From Knoxdaviesia capensis (taxonomy: Eukaryota; Ascomycota; Sordariomycetes; Microascales; Gondwanamycetaceae): a stretch of 64,000 nucleotides of DNA. The translations under genes were made by a program, and so were the position numbers. The stretch covers positions 632,340 through 696,339 of the forward strand of contig LNGK01000008.1 of NCBI GenBank assembly GCA_001510575.1. Direction: 5' to 3'. The notes beneath the pieces were generated by a model. That model was not told the DNA's origin and ran no database searches. It saw nothing but the letters and a program-made list of their open reading frames with translations. This document shows positions 13,601 through 23,990 of this stretch, piece after piece. How positions within the stretch are numbered: the first letter of the stretch is position 1; each line of letters begins with the position of its first letter.

Positions 13601-15174
13601 AGAAGAGTAAGCGTGATTGTTTGGGATACGACCCGATTTTCAAACAACAACACCAGCCTCATTCAACTTCCGCACCTTCTCCATCGACAACGTCTTCAAC
13701 AGCATCATCAACGCCAACAACACTCCAACATCATTTGCACCAGCGATCGCACCCTCAGCAATCCCTTTCGGCGTCGGTTGCGTCCTCTCGGTCACCAGTG
13801 ACAGTGTCTGCCCCTGGCCAACGAGGAGTTCAAGTGTCTGGGCTGCCTACTCCGACATCTGGACACCCGGGCTCCTCGGTCCCGCAGTTACTGCCCCCGC
13901 TATTATCTTCCGGCCCACAACTTTCGGGCCCGCTTTCAATTCCTAGGACTACTGGACCCGCTCCAAACATCCACGGATCTCAGTATTCGTATTCTCTGTC
14001 CGCGCAGTCTTCGGGTGTGCAAGGACCAGGAAATTCGGGCCACGGTGCTGTTTTGTCTCCAAGCGATTCAAACCAGTCTGACCCGTTTGACTATCGCTCA
14101 ACCATCGACAATAACATTCCGCAGCCTCTTTCTTCTGTATCTTCTTCCGGAGTTGCAGGAGTCCATCATCCACACCAAAACCACATCGGAAACTTGCACC
14201 AGAGCCACCACCTCGTGCATTCCGGGCCATTGCATCAACAGCAATCCAACTCTCATAGCATTCACAGCGACAATCATCATTCAATCATCTCTCCTCCCGA
14301 CAGATTTGTTTGATTTCAAGACTTCACAATGAAGGTCCAAGAGATGCTGCTTGAGAGACGCATTGGGCATGCTGTTCCCAGCATCCCTCTCAATGAGCAG
14401 CTGATATCGGGAATCATGCAGATCTACCGCGCCATGTACATGTCTGGTCTCAACAAATTGCTGGAGTCAACATGGTTCGACTTCCCCAATGTCAAAGACA
14501 ACCCGCTGCTACGCAATCAGGATACCCTGAAGTTGTTCGCTGCGTTTCTCCGAGTCGCCCGGGATGGTAACTCGACCGAGGAGGCATGGAACCTTGAAGT
14601 CTGGCTGGTTTGGCTCTTGGCCAAGCTCCCCTACTGTCTCGATGTATCCCAACCCCGCCGGGTCACTGGCCCGTTCCCTGCGGCCGGGGATCCTACTGAA
14701 ACCTTTTATCGCCTCATGGTGCTTCATGGTCTCTTGACTGATTCAGCAATGTCCTTCAACCCCCTCTTCTCGCCCGACAAATTCCCCGCCAGATTTTCCC
14801 GGGAGCCCGAATTCCGCTTCTGGTGGAACTTTGGCGAGTACATGCGCCTCTTTGATGACAAGACCGCCAACCGACAGGTCCAACGCGAGGCTGCCCTGAT
14901 TCAGATGCGGAGCTATCTCCGCAACCAAGAGAACCGGGACGTGATATACTCCATTGCTGTTCTTCACGAGTATGCGCCCAAGTTTGGCAAGGGCTACGGG
15001 CGACTTCTTCCCAAGCACATGACCGAAACTAGCCAGGAAAACGTTTCTCGGCTCTTTGTCGCGTCTCGCTTTGTGGGTGCGCAGGTTACCAATGGCACCA
15101 GCAATGTTGTTCGTCAAATCGCTCGGATTGCGACGCTGGCATACCTCAATCCAGCTTTCAATGTCCCTAAGTAG
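10625..15174 (+). CDS. Zn2Cys6 (C6) fungal transcription factor
   Basis: Nuclear DNA-binding regulator. Exons read as 10625-11920, 12054-12110, 13567-about 14310 and about 14321-15174. Exon 2 encodes the basic first half of the zinc cluster and exon 3 the second half. Spliced together they give CX2CX6CX6CX2CX6C, ending in a CLGYDPIFK linker. The N-terminal region (about 430 residues) is rich in P, Q, H and S. The C-terminal region (14329-15174) is alpha-helical and resembles the middle-homology region of fungal C6 activators, ending ...YLNPAFNVPK. Introns 1 and 2 have clear GT/AG ends; intron 2 is 1,456 bp, very long for this group. A TGA at 14311-14313 interrupts the frame between exon 3 and the C-terminal region, so a further intron (acceptor probably AG at 14319-14320, donor not settled) or a nonsense mutation must lie there. 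The start could instead be the ATG at 11189; 10625 was chosen because the frame stays open and protein-like from there. The target genes are unknown. Confidence 0.8.
12111..13566 (+). other. 1,456-bp intron inside the zinc cluster
   Basis: GTTTGT donor and CTAG acceptor join the two halves of the Zn2Cys6 motif exactly in frame, so this is an intron although it is roughly twenty times the usual length. It has no long ORF. Near its 3' end (13163-13172) it carries TATATAAATA followed by about 300 bp of pyrimidine-rich DNA, which looks like a fungal core promoter and leader. Confidence 0.8.
13163..13172 (+). promoter_or_regulatory. TATA-like element within the long intron
   Basis: TATATAAATA is followed by CT-rich sequence up to the exon 3 acceptor. 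It could drive a shorter transcript lacking the first half of the zinc cluster. The next in-frame ATG is at 14329, which would give only the C-terminal region. Confidence 0.3.
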
Positions 15175-15297
15175 AGCGACCGGGGCAAGTCATGGTGGAA
15201 GGAGTTGAAAAATGCCAGAACATACTATTTGCACAATGCGCGCATTCTGATTGGAAGACGTTCGAACCCTCAAGATCCGCGATTCGGAGAGGACCGC

Positions 15298-16812
15298 ATG
15301 ATCCGGCGATTTCTGGGCCCGAGAAGCGTGGAAACTGACTTTATCAGCAAGCGCGAGGTCCTCCCGTCTGTCGGCTCCAGATGGCAACCGGCTCGCCAAG
15401 TCTTTATGTACACTGCAATCTCTCTGATGACTATGAGGCTGGATTTGGGGCCGCCGGTCAGCGCTTTGCCCAAACTTTCGCATTTTCAACATCGTCCCCT
15501 GAAGGCTCGGGTCCCAGACCGGCGTATCGAAGCAGACGAGTCTGATGAGGATGTTGATTCACAGGCTACTATCGAAGATGTCAATCGGCAGCGGGAGTTC
15601 TTGGAGATGGAAAAGGCTGAACTTGCGGCTAGCGGCGAATTGGACGCTAAAGGCGAGACAGACGATGAGTTGGACGCTGAAGGCGAGACTGACGATGAAT
15701 TGGCCGCTGAAGGCGAGACCAACGATGAGTTGGCCGCAGAAGGCGAGACTGACGACGAGTTGGACGCAGAAGGCGAGACTGACGACGAGTTTCCCATGCC
15801 TGGAACGTCCTCTTCTGCCCCGCATGTTGGTGTCTTGGAAAGACTGAAGTCGCTGGGACAGGCCCCTGAGGGTGCTAAAGACCACGGAATCCCGACTGAT
15901 GATTTCATGGATACCTCGGACTCTGACAGTGATACTGTTACCGATATTCTTGACGATGACGAGTTGGGTGAGATCACTGGGATCCGACCCAAGGCTAGTG
16001 GCGGCGACCATTCTGGACCATCCTCTCTAACTTTGGATGGTCCTCAGCCTGGTGCAGGAGAATTCGACGCGTCTAGCAGCTCCACCCGTCCTGTGAAGGG
16101 CCTACGCCGTCCCAAGGATACTTTCATGGGATACAGCGGCCGGTTCCCCAATGAGCCGCTGGGAACAAACCCAGACACTCTCGATCCCGCAGCCCACCCA
16201 CTCAACGTCAAGGCCGAAAAGTGGACGCCTTCCCTGTTTGAATCATCGCCCATCCTGGACCCTGATGTCCTGCCCAACAGCTCGGGCAAAACGCGAAAGA
16301 GAAAGGCCAAGGTGGCTGGCCATGACCAGGACGACGTCAACAGTGACACTGAAATGGCCGGAGCTCTCGACACGCCCAGCTGGGCTATCATCCGACCGGC
16401 GCCCCCCACCGCTCATGAGACTGACCGGCCTCTCCATTTGGACCACGGCCTCGATTCGTATGAGACCTACGACCATGGCTTCCAGTCCGCGCACGACATG
16501 GCTGAGCTCGACGCGTTGATTTGCGGCAGCTATCCATCGGAACGCTCAGCGATCTCGGCTGCGATGGAGGCGAAGAACCCGATGATTCTGAACGGTGTCT
16601 ACCAGGCGTATCCGCAGTATGCCACGCCGCAAGATCTCATCTTCAAGCCTGATGGCCAGCCGTGGGCGACCGCGAAGGACCAGGAGACCCGGAGCAAAAT
16701 CGTGGCCTTCTGGGAGCGGCGTCTACACGCATGGGAGGATGAGCAGTCGCCGATCAACGAATGGCCTCCCCACAAGGGCTTCGGGCCCTCCAAGCCGGAG
16801 CCCACCGAGTAG
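15298..16812 (+). CDS. Hypothetical acidic protein with 30-bp tandem repeats
   Basis: I do not recognise this gene. From the first ATG (15298) it encodes 504 residues without introns. The frame is actually open from 15175, directly after the TAG that ends the transcription factor and in the same frame, so the true start may be upstream through an unseen intron, or the two ORFs may be one protein. The N-terminal part is basic and hydrophobic. The central part has five 10-residue acidic repeats of the type ELDAEGETDD (15637-15786). A Ser/Asp-rich region follows, then a lysine/arginine patch (GKTRKRKAKV) that could be a nuclear localisation signal. The last 130 residues are more globular with many aromatic residues. 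No catalytic motif is visible. Coding status rests on length and composition only. Confidence 0.55.
   Translation: MIRRFLGPRSVETDFISKREVLPSVGSRWQPARQVFMYTAISLMTMRLDLGPPVSALPKLSHFQHRPLKARVPDRRIEADESDEDVDSQATIEDVNRQREFLEMEKAELAASGELDAKGETDDELDAEGETDDELAAEGETNDELAAEGETDDELDAEGETDDEFPMPGTSSSAPHVGVLERLKSLGQAPEGAKDHGIPTDDFMDTSDSDSDTVTDILDDDELGEITGIRPKASGGDHSGPSSLTLDGPQPGAGEFDASSSSTRPVKGLRRPKDTFMGYSGRFPNEPLGTNPDTLDPAAHPLNVKAEKWTPSLFESSPILDPDVLPNSSGKTRKRKAKVAGHDQDDVNSDTEMAGALDTPSWAIIRPAPPTAHETDRPLHLDHGLDSYETYDHGFQSAHDMAELDALICGSYPSERSAISAAMEAKNPMILNGVYQAYPQYATPQDLIFKPDGQPWATAKDQETRSKIVAFWERRLHAWEDEQSPINEWPPHKGFGPSKPEPTE
15637..15786 (+). repeat. Five tandem 30-bp coding repeats
   Basis: Five consecutive 30-base units each encode a variant of ELDAEGETDD (D/A and D/N changes). 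Being a multiple of three, copy-number change keeps the frame. The repeat produces a strongly acidic, probably disordered segment. Confidence 0.9.
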
Positions 16813-18509
16813 ACCATTTTTGCGGTCTCGCCGTTCAGACTGATCATAGTCGTCTCACCGCACTAGAATTGGGTCAACGGACTCGCCGACCATCACTGCC
16901 GATTTGGCTTTTCTTTTGTTCTTTTCGCGTCTTTCTTTTTCCTTCTTTCGTTCTTCCTCGCTAGCTTATTTTCCCGCATCGCTTTCTGCTTGATGCTCTT
17001 TTTTATCATCTCTCCCGCCCGCCGAAAAAGCATCTACAGATTTCTTCTGTGGTGCTTTTCATGCAGGGCAGTTGCAGGATATCTCCAGGGTATCGCTCTT
17101 CAGATTGCTGATCTGACTGCAACGGGATCGAGTCGATATCCCCTATTCGTTTTTCTCGTTTCTTCTTTCGTTTTAGTCTCCCATCAGTTCTTCGGTTTAT
17201 TCTTTTTCACCTTTGCTGTTCGTCTTTCACTTCTAATACTGCAAATGTCTCCGTGTGTTTTCCTAAATCTTCTTGGGTTGAATTGGCCTGCCACAGATGC
17301 GCGGCCTATGACGCTACATTATGTCCAAGCGTTGTCTTTTGTGGTTTTGCTTTTTTGCTTTTTTGTTGCCTTCGTATACTGGCGGTGTCTGTTTCTGTTT
17401 CTGGTCTGTTTCTCGTGTAGCAAGGCGTCATGTTTCCTCCAGACTCTTTACAGCTTCCCAGTGCGTGGACTTTGATTCTTTCGTCTCTGGGGCCTATTTC
17501 TTTTCTTTCTTATTCCTATCTGGGTTTTTGGGATATGAACTAACGGCACGCAAACGAAAGGCGGTCTCATTTTCTCCTTACATAACTCCCGCTCGCGAAA
17601 AGAAAAGTGAGCGGCAGCACACTATATATCACACAGTTTGTCCATACTTGTTTTCTTTTCTGATCCCTGATAGGACAGAGTTCCTAGTTTCTTGTTTCCT
17701 GTTCTGTTTTCTTAATAACTTAGACTTTTCCCTTTCCTTTTTGGTTCGGTGGTGGTGGGGGTGTGTGGCCGGTCGGTCGGTGGAACATTGGAAACAAAAC
17801 ACGCAAGAAACGTTCGGGCTATCTTTTTTTTTTCTCTATATATAGAAGGATGGAGCAGTGGGATTTGCTTTGTCTCTCGCGGTGGATTGAAGGGTATATA
17901 ATGCACTGAATGAACCTCTCTCTACTTATATTTCGTTTCTGGGTGTTCCGGTGTTGTGTGTCTCCGGTGACTGTGTTGAATGAAGTGACTACGGTGTGTG
18001 AGCAACGGTGGGTGAAATGATAGGTGGAATTCGTTCTGGGTCTTCCTTTCGCTAAAATGCCGTGACGCACATAGTCAGGCAGCATGTTTCCAGCTGTGGA
18101 GGTCCTTGGGTGAGATGTCTTTGACTCCGGTTTCCGGACGCATGCATGGCGCCGCGGAGTCATCTATACCCAGCCTCTTTACGCACAAATCAGGTTGGAC
18201 TCTTTGACTTTCTTCATATCGCCCCCCAGTTACCCGGCTGAACCCGCCCGAGTTCTGGAACAGTACTTGTCCAGAAACACCCGAGGTTGGCTAGGTGGGG
18301 GGAGCACGAGGTGAGTCCTTACCGCAGAACCTCGCACGCGCGGATGTACCCCCACTTACAGCTCCAGGGGATATGCCAAAAAGTGACAGGTCTAGCCAGC
18401 TATTTGATCACAGGATGCATCGATAGTGAAGGTTTTTTTGTCTCTTTTCATTTCTTCTCGTGGATAAATGCTTTCCCGCTCGCTTAGAGAAGGGGAGTCA
18501 GTACCCCCC

Positions 18510-18614
18510 NNNNNNNNNNNNNNNNNNNNNNNNNNNNNNNNNNNNNNNNNNNNNNNNNNNNNNNNNNNNNNNNNNNNNNNNNNNNNNNNNNNNNNNNNNN
18601 NNNNNNNNNNNNNN
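18510..18614. other. Run of N (assembly gap)
   Basis: 105 undetermined bases flanked by a run of C on the left and CT-rich DNA on the right. It is an assembly gap and its true length is unknown. Confidence 0.98.
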
Positions 18615-20316
18615 TCCCTCTCTTCTCCCCCCGCTCGGGATTCTGCGAGTCCCGGGCCGTCGATGCACCATGTACTCGCTTCCTTTCAGGTTCTTTCTAC
18701 AACGCAGGAGGGAATTGGAGAGGGACATGCCCTGCCATTTGGGGAGTTTAGGCTGTTGTTGAATGGCGACAAGGTTTGAAGGTTGGATGCTGGGAAGAGG
18801 ATATTAGGTGGGGGTCGGGTTGGTGGGAGGGTCCTCCTCTCACTCGGATCTGGATAGGGCTTGTACGGAATAGAGAACGCACAAAAGAGAAGATTGGAAT
18901 TTGGAACTTTTTTTTATTAAAAAAAGGGTTGATTCTCTAGAAAAAAAGTGTCGTTAGATATCCGATATGAGTTCAGGTTTCCTGTGGTTGAACTTGGCTG
19001 GACGGACAGTATCTACATATATAGTCCAGCCACGAATCAGGACGATTTGTGTCACAGGAGCGTCACAGGAGTGTCAATGAGCCGGGCACTTCAACATTTG
19101 ATCTTGCCCTTCCTTATTTACGCTTAGGCATGAGCGGAGCAACTTCAACCCCCCCACGGAACATTTCCCTGATTGGTAAACACCCGGGCTGACCTGGAAG
19201 ATATCACACGCAGATACAGAGAGGAGAGGGGAGGAGACAACAAAAAGACTGCGACCACTTGAGGGGGGGGAGGCGTAGGTGGGGATGGGGGATCGAACAG
19301 GTGGTAGTGTCAGTGTGAGAGATGAGTGCTGCGCAGACTGGAAGAGGGGGGTTTTGTCGTGATGGTCTATAGTGGTGGGTGCGGTGCTATCGTGGCAGAT
19401 TGAACATACAAACGGTCAACAGACACGGAGTCAAGTCTTCTTGATTGGACTGATGGAAAGCAAACACACCGTTTGGTCACACCGGAAGGGCAACAGAACC
19501 GCTGCCGGCTGTGGTTCTGGTCGCATCGGTCGGTCGTCGTTTGCTTCCCCCACCGAGAGAGCCGCCCCACCGCGGGATTCCTTTTTCTTTTGTCCCCCGC
19601 CGACGCCGACGCCGGACCGGAGCCCGGACCCGACGCCGACAGCCGTTAACAAAGGGGGGCCCTAAGGGAGGACTCTAGGGACGGCAGCAGAGATCGGAGT
19701 GCTGGAATGCGAAAGAAGTGTGTAGCAAAGGAGAGGAGACACTACTGGATGTAGTGTGCGAACAAGCGACCTCCCACACCGGAATAGCGGGTTGGTGGGG
19801 TGGGCCTTTTTGCCTATATCGGCAGCGGATGGGGAGTCTGCGGGTCTCCTGAACCGACTTACTGACTTCATCTACCCTGGGTTGGTGTGTAGGAGTAGTA
19901 GTATTACTTGCTATAAACTTCAAGTCCTGTCCTCCTGGTGCCCAACTTCCCGATCGATGGAACCGCCTCCAAAGCTTCAGCCTCTGATTCCCAGCACAGC
20001 CAAAGAGGGACACACACCAGGGGAATTTTGGAGATTCCTTGGTTGTCTAGGTTTCTTTTTCTCTCGCTTCTTTCCTTTCTTTTCTTCCTTTTTCCAAACC
20101 CCCCGTATCGTGTGCATCCCGAGATATTTCCTTGTTCCGTGTCGTTCGGCTATCCTCGACGATTATCGTTCCTACAAACATCCATCCATACATACATCTT
20201 GGCTACCCCGGATCCTACTTTTGAGAAGCCAACTGCCGAAAAAAAAAAGATAACTAGACGGCTCCTTGTGTTTATCGTGGTCCAGTAGTAGCTCTCCTCT
20301 CCTCCAAGAGGATATC

Positions 20317-20325
20317 TATATATAA
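20317..20325 (+). promoter_or_regulatory. TATA box of the 2-hydroxyacid dehydrogenase gene
   Basis: TATATATAA lies about 210 bp before the ATG, followed by a strong CT-rich leader. This is typical fungal core promoter structure. Confidence 0.45.
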
Positions 20326-20531
20326 TATTATTTTCCCCGGTTTGTCTAGCCAGTGGAAATAAAGCCGTTCCGTTTTCCCTCTCCATCTTTTTTCTTTTTC
20401 TTTTTTTCTTTCTTTCTTCCCGTCATTTTCTCTTGCTCTTCCTTCGACATACACTTTACCCCAGATTTGCAGCCATCACTGCCCCTCTATCAAATTTCCC
20501 CCCATTTTATTCCACCACCGCGAAAAAGAAA

Positions 20532-21813
20532 ATGGCCACCACCACCCGCCCCAAGGTGCTTCTGCTGGGAAAGATTGATCAGTAAGAGACATCCCGAGTT
20601 GTGATTTTCCGGGCCTCTATTTTCATGTGTTTTTTTGTCTCTCGTCGCGGAGGCTGCCGATCTATATATCCGGCTGCCGTTTCTGTGGCGTAACCCTTAA
20701 CTGACCTAACCCTGGCGGGGATGCAAACAGCGCCCACGATGCCTGGTCGTCGATAGCCGAGCTGGCCGACATCGTCGAGCCCAAGGCCACGTGCCGCGAG
20801 GAGTTCCTGGCCGAGTGCAAGTCGGGCGCGCTGGACGGCGTGTCGGTGGCCTTCCGCACCTTCGACTCGGTGCGCTACACCGGCCTGCTGGACCCGGAGG
20901 CCGTGGCCGCGCTGCCGGCGTCGCTCCGCTTCCTGTGCCACAACGGCGCCGGCTACGACCAGATCAACGTGGCCGCATGCACCGCGCGCGGCCTGCGCGT
21001 GTCCAACACGCCGACCGCCGTCGACGACTCGACCGCCGACCTCGGCATCTGGCTGATGCTCGGCGCCCTGCGCAACCTGCCCGTCGGCATCAAGGCCCTC
21101 AAGGCCGGCCAGTGGCGCGGCTCCACCCTGCCGGCCCTCGGCCACGACCCGCAGCAGAAAGTGCTGGGCATCCTCGGCATGGGCGGCATCGGCCGCAATA
21201 TGGCCAAGAAGGCCCTCGCCTTCGATATGCAGATCCGCTACCACAACCGCACCCGCCTGAGTCCCGACCTGGAGCGCGAGGTCAGCGCCGAGTACGTGGA
21301 TTTCGAGACCCTGCTGCGCGAGAGCGATGTGATTAGCCTGAACCTGCCGCTGAACGTGAGTTGCCTGTCTCCCCCCCCTCTCTCTCTCTCTTTCTTTGTC
21401 TCTCTCGCTGTCTCTGCCCATAAGTCTTGCACCCAACCACGGGAAACACCGGACTAACCAACCCACCCCAGCCCCACACCCGCCACACCATCTCCACCGC
21501 CGAGTTCAACAAGATGAAGCGCGGCGTGGTGATCGTGAACACGGCGCGCGGCGCCGTGATGGACGAGGCCGCCCTGGTGGCCGCCCTGGACAGCGGCATC
21601 GTGGCGTCGGTCGGCCTGGACGTGTTCGAGGACGAGCCGGCGGTGCACCCGGGCCTGCTGGCCAACGACCGCGTGCTGCTGGTGCCGCACATGGGCACGT
21701 GGACCGTCGAGACGCAGACCAAGATGGAGGAGTGGGCGATGAGCAATGTGCGCATGGCGCTCGTTGAGGGCAAGTTGCGCACCATCGTGCCCGAGCAGAA
21801 CCACCTGGCGTGA
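20532..21813 (+). CDS. D-isomer-specific 2-hydroxyacid dehydrogenase (glyoxylate reductase-like)
   Basis: NAD(P)H-dependent reduction of 2-oxoacids such as glyoxylate or hydroxypyruvate to D-2-hydroxyacids; most similar in style to yeast Gor1-type glyoxylate reductases. Exons are 20532-20581, 20731-21355 and 21472-21813, giving 338 residues, the usual family length. The nucleotide-binding motif GMGGIG is at about residues 166-171. Catalytic residues are visible: Arg251 in NTARG, Glu280 in DVFEDEP and His298 in VPHMGTW. The exon 1 junction splits a His codon, and intron 2 has the branch site GGACTAACC. Coding DNA is much more GC-rich at third positions than its surroundings. There is no targeting signal, so a cytosolic location is likely. 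The exact substrate cannot be read from sequence, since formate and phosphoglycerate dehydrogenases share the fold. Confidence 0.93.
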
Positions 21814-22452
21814 GCACTTAGCGACATAGATGTAGACAGATATATATATCTATCCATATACCTATATATTTATATACACGAGGGAGACAGAGAGTGAAGA
21901 GAGAAAGGGTGGACTTTGTATCTGTGTTTTCTTTTCTAAAGGGATGCCACTTCGGCCTCTACGGTTCTGCGACTCCTAAAAGAGTATGAGCCGGACACCA
22001 GCCAGCACGCGCCGCGCGTGATCAAACTTTGCTTCTGCGCCTGTCTATGCAATTCGCGAGAAAGGCAAGAGGGGCCGGGGCGGCTGAATAGTCCTCGTCC
22101 AGTAGCCAGAGTCACATCATGATGCCCAAGAACGGCCGCCCCCGCGAGTAGCATGTGCCGAGCCTTCTTAACGGCATCCCCGGGGCCACTGTGGTCTCCC
22201 TACCCATGCCGAGTGGCCTGAGCCTGACTCCCCGTCGCCACACCCATCCTCTAGTAGGAATGGGCGTGTGTGTGCTCTCTATCTTTTCATTCTTTGCACC
22301 AGAGAGAGAGAGAGAGGGAGAGGGATAGAGGTAGACGGCCCGGTCCGATCTTGGGGGCGGTGCCTGCTGAGAGAGGAAGCCCAGACACTCTCCCCCCGTC
22401 CCTCCCTCCCTCCCCGCCCGCACAGACAGTCATATCAGAGCGCTCAGGGAGC

Positions 22453-22699
22453 GCCACACACCGGGCTGCCTTCGTCTTCGCTCCGAGATATAGGCAATTG
22501 CGCTTCTTTCTAAAGGCAATGAAAAAAACCCCCAAAGTCGGCTTGGTTGGGCCGGGGGCCGCGGCGCGCCCCAAGTTGGGTCAGGTCGGTTAGACATGGC
22601 CGGACACCGGGATGCGGGCGTCGTCGCCCCCGGATATAGACTTCCGCTTCTTCCCAGCGGCAGTGCAAAATCCCGAAATTCGACTCGGTTGGGGCCCCG
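22453..22699. repeat. Diverged tandem duplication, about 146-bp period
   Basis: Copy A (about 22453-22556) and copy B (about 22597-22699) share the same order of landmarks: ACACCGGG, TCGTC, GATATAG, CGCTTCTT, GGCA(A/G)TG and CGGTTGGG/TGGTTGGG. Many substitutions and small indels separate them. On the minus strand both fall in one open frame, giving two related segments beginning PNRVEF and PSRLWG. Origin is unknown; it may be part of an old repeat element. Confidence 0.6.
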
Positions 22700-23990
22700 A
22701 GTATCCCGGATCTCTGGACAACATATGTGCTCTTCCAATCCGCCACCCCCGGACCGACCCCCCCAAAGAAATCAGAGAGTGGCGGGGTGCGTATCGAACG
22801 TATCTAGCAAAGCTAAGCAAAGCCGAAAGCCGGAAGCCAGGGCTCGCGTCAGACACGTACTGGGACCTCCTGCCGACATCGGCGAGTCCCCGGACAGAGC
22901 CGGCGACCCGGGGGTCCAAAGAGGAACGGACAAGACAACAAAGGGCCGGTGCGTGTGCTGTTCCGTGCTCTCCAGATGAAGAGAACCCCACACACTCACG
23001 CCGAAACACTTCAACAGGGCAGGCATGCCTCTGCGGTGCCTCTCGCTGCAGTCTCACCTTATGCACCGCAGAGACAAACGGTTAAGGATCTGATGCGCTC
23101 CCTCTCTCGGTTCGGTCTGAAAATAGAATATCGCCATGATATTCTTGATTTTTGATTCGCCGGTGACCTCAAAGTTAGCTCTAAACAAGGTGTAAGCGGA
23201 AATTCCCGAATACAGTCGGCAGACCGCCGCGATTGGAAGGGCTCGTGATCCCAACCAGTTTCACTGCGACGGGCGCATACTGCCATATCACCGCCCGACA
23301 TCCCAAGCTCGACAGGGACCTTCGTTCTATCCTGAAGAACTCTAACGAGGACGTTAACGACGCGGCCGCTATTATCATGGCTATGTCCGAGTGTCTAGCT
23401 GAGAACGTGAATCGAGCCGCGCGTCAACAGCAATCCAGACACCCTTCTGATCGAAAGAAGGACGAAAGCGCGAAGAAAGCCGATAGCCCCTCCCCCCCTA
23501 AGCCCACCGCCGGTAGCACCACAACGAAAAAGCCAAGTCCTTGTACCAGCAGCACAGCCTGGTGTATCTGCGTCTCTGGAGACTTAGGAAGGGGGGGGGG
23601 ACACCGACGGAGGACCGTCATCTCCTGTAACGTGGCAGTCCCCCGTGGCAGTCCTAGGGGTCTCAGCCGCACCGGCAACACGTGCGAAGAAGCCACGGCG
23701 GCGAGCGCGGATAAGCGTCCCTGTACGGTCTAGGCCCGCACCGGTCATGAACCCCGCACGGCGTGTGAGCTCCTCCCGTGGAAAAATAGCAAGGAGAGAA
23801 CCCCCCCAGCTCCACGGTATTGTTTCCGGTCCGGCTTCCGCCAACCCCTCGCCGCCTCTCCCGGCCCGCGGATGAGAAACTCCCGCGGGAAGCACCTGGC
23901 TGTAACTCCCTGGTGCGGGCCCTGCCACCGGAGGAGGCGGACGAGGTCACAAGCCACGGAACGCAGGGGGAGATGAAATGATTGGGTGTC

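Larger units (their letters stand above)
16813..20531. other. Intergenic region with an assembly gap
   Basis: No convincing gene. 16,900-17,900 is T-rich and probably includes the 3' end of the upstream transcript. Runs of A and T occur around 18,910-18,950. The ORFs here are short and repetitive. The last 300 bp are the promoter of the dehydrogenase gene. Confidence 0.5.

Noticed and set aside
20579..21466. Minus-strand ORF of 295 codons opposite the dehydrogenase
   Set aside because: Crosses both introns and the splice sites of the real gene, and has shadow-type composition.
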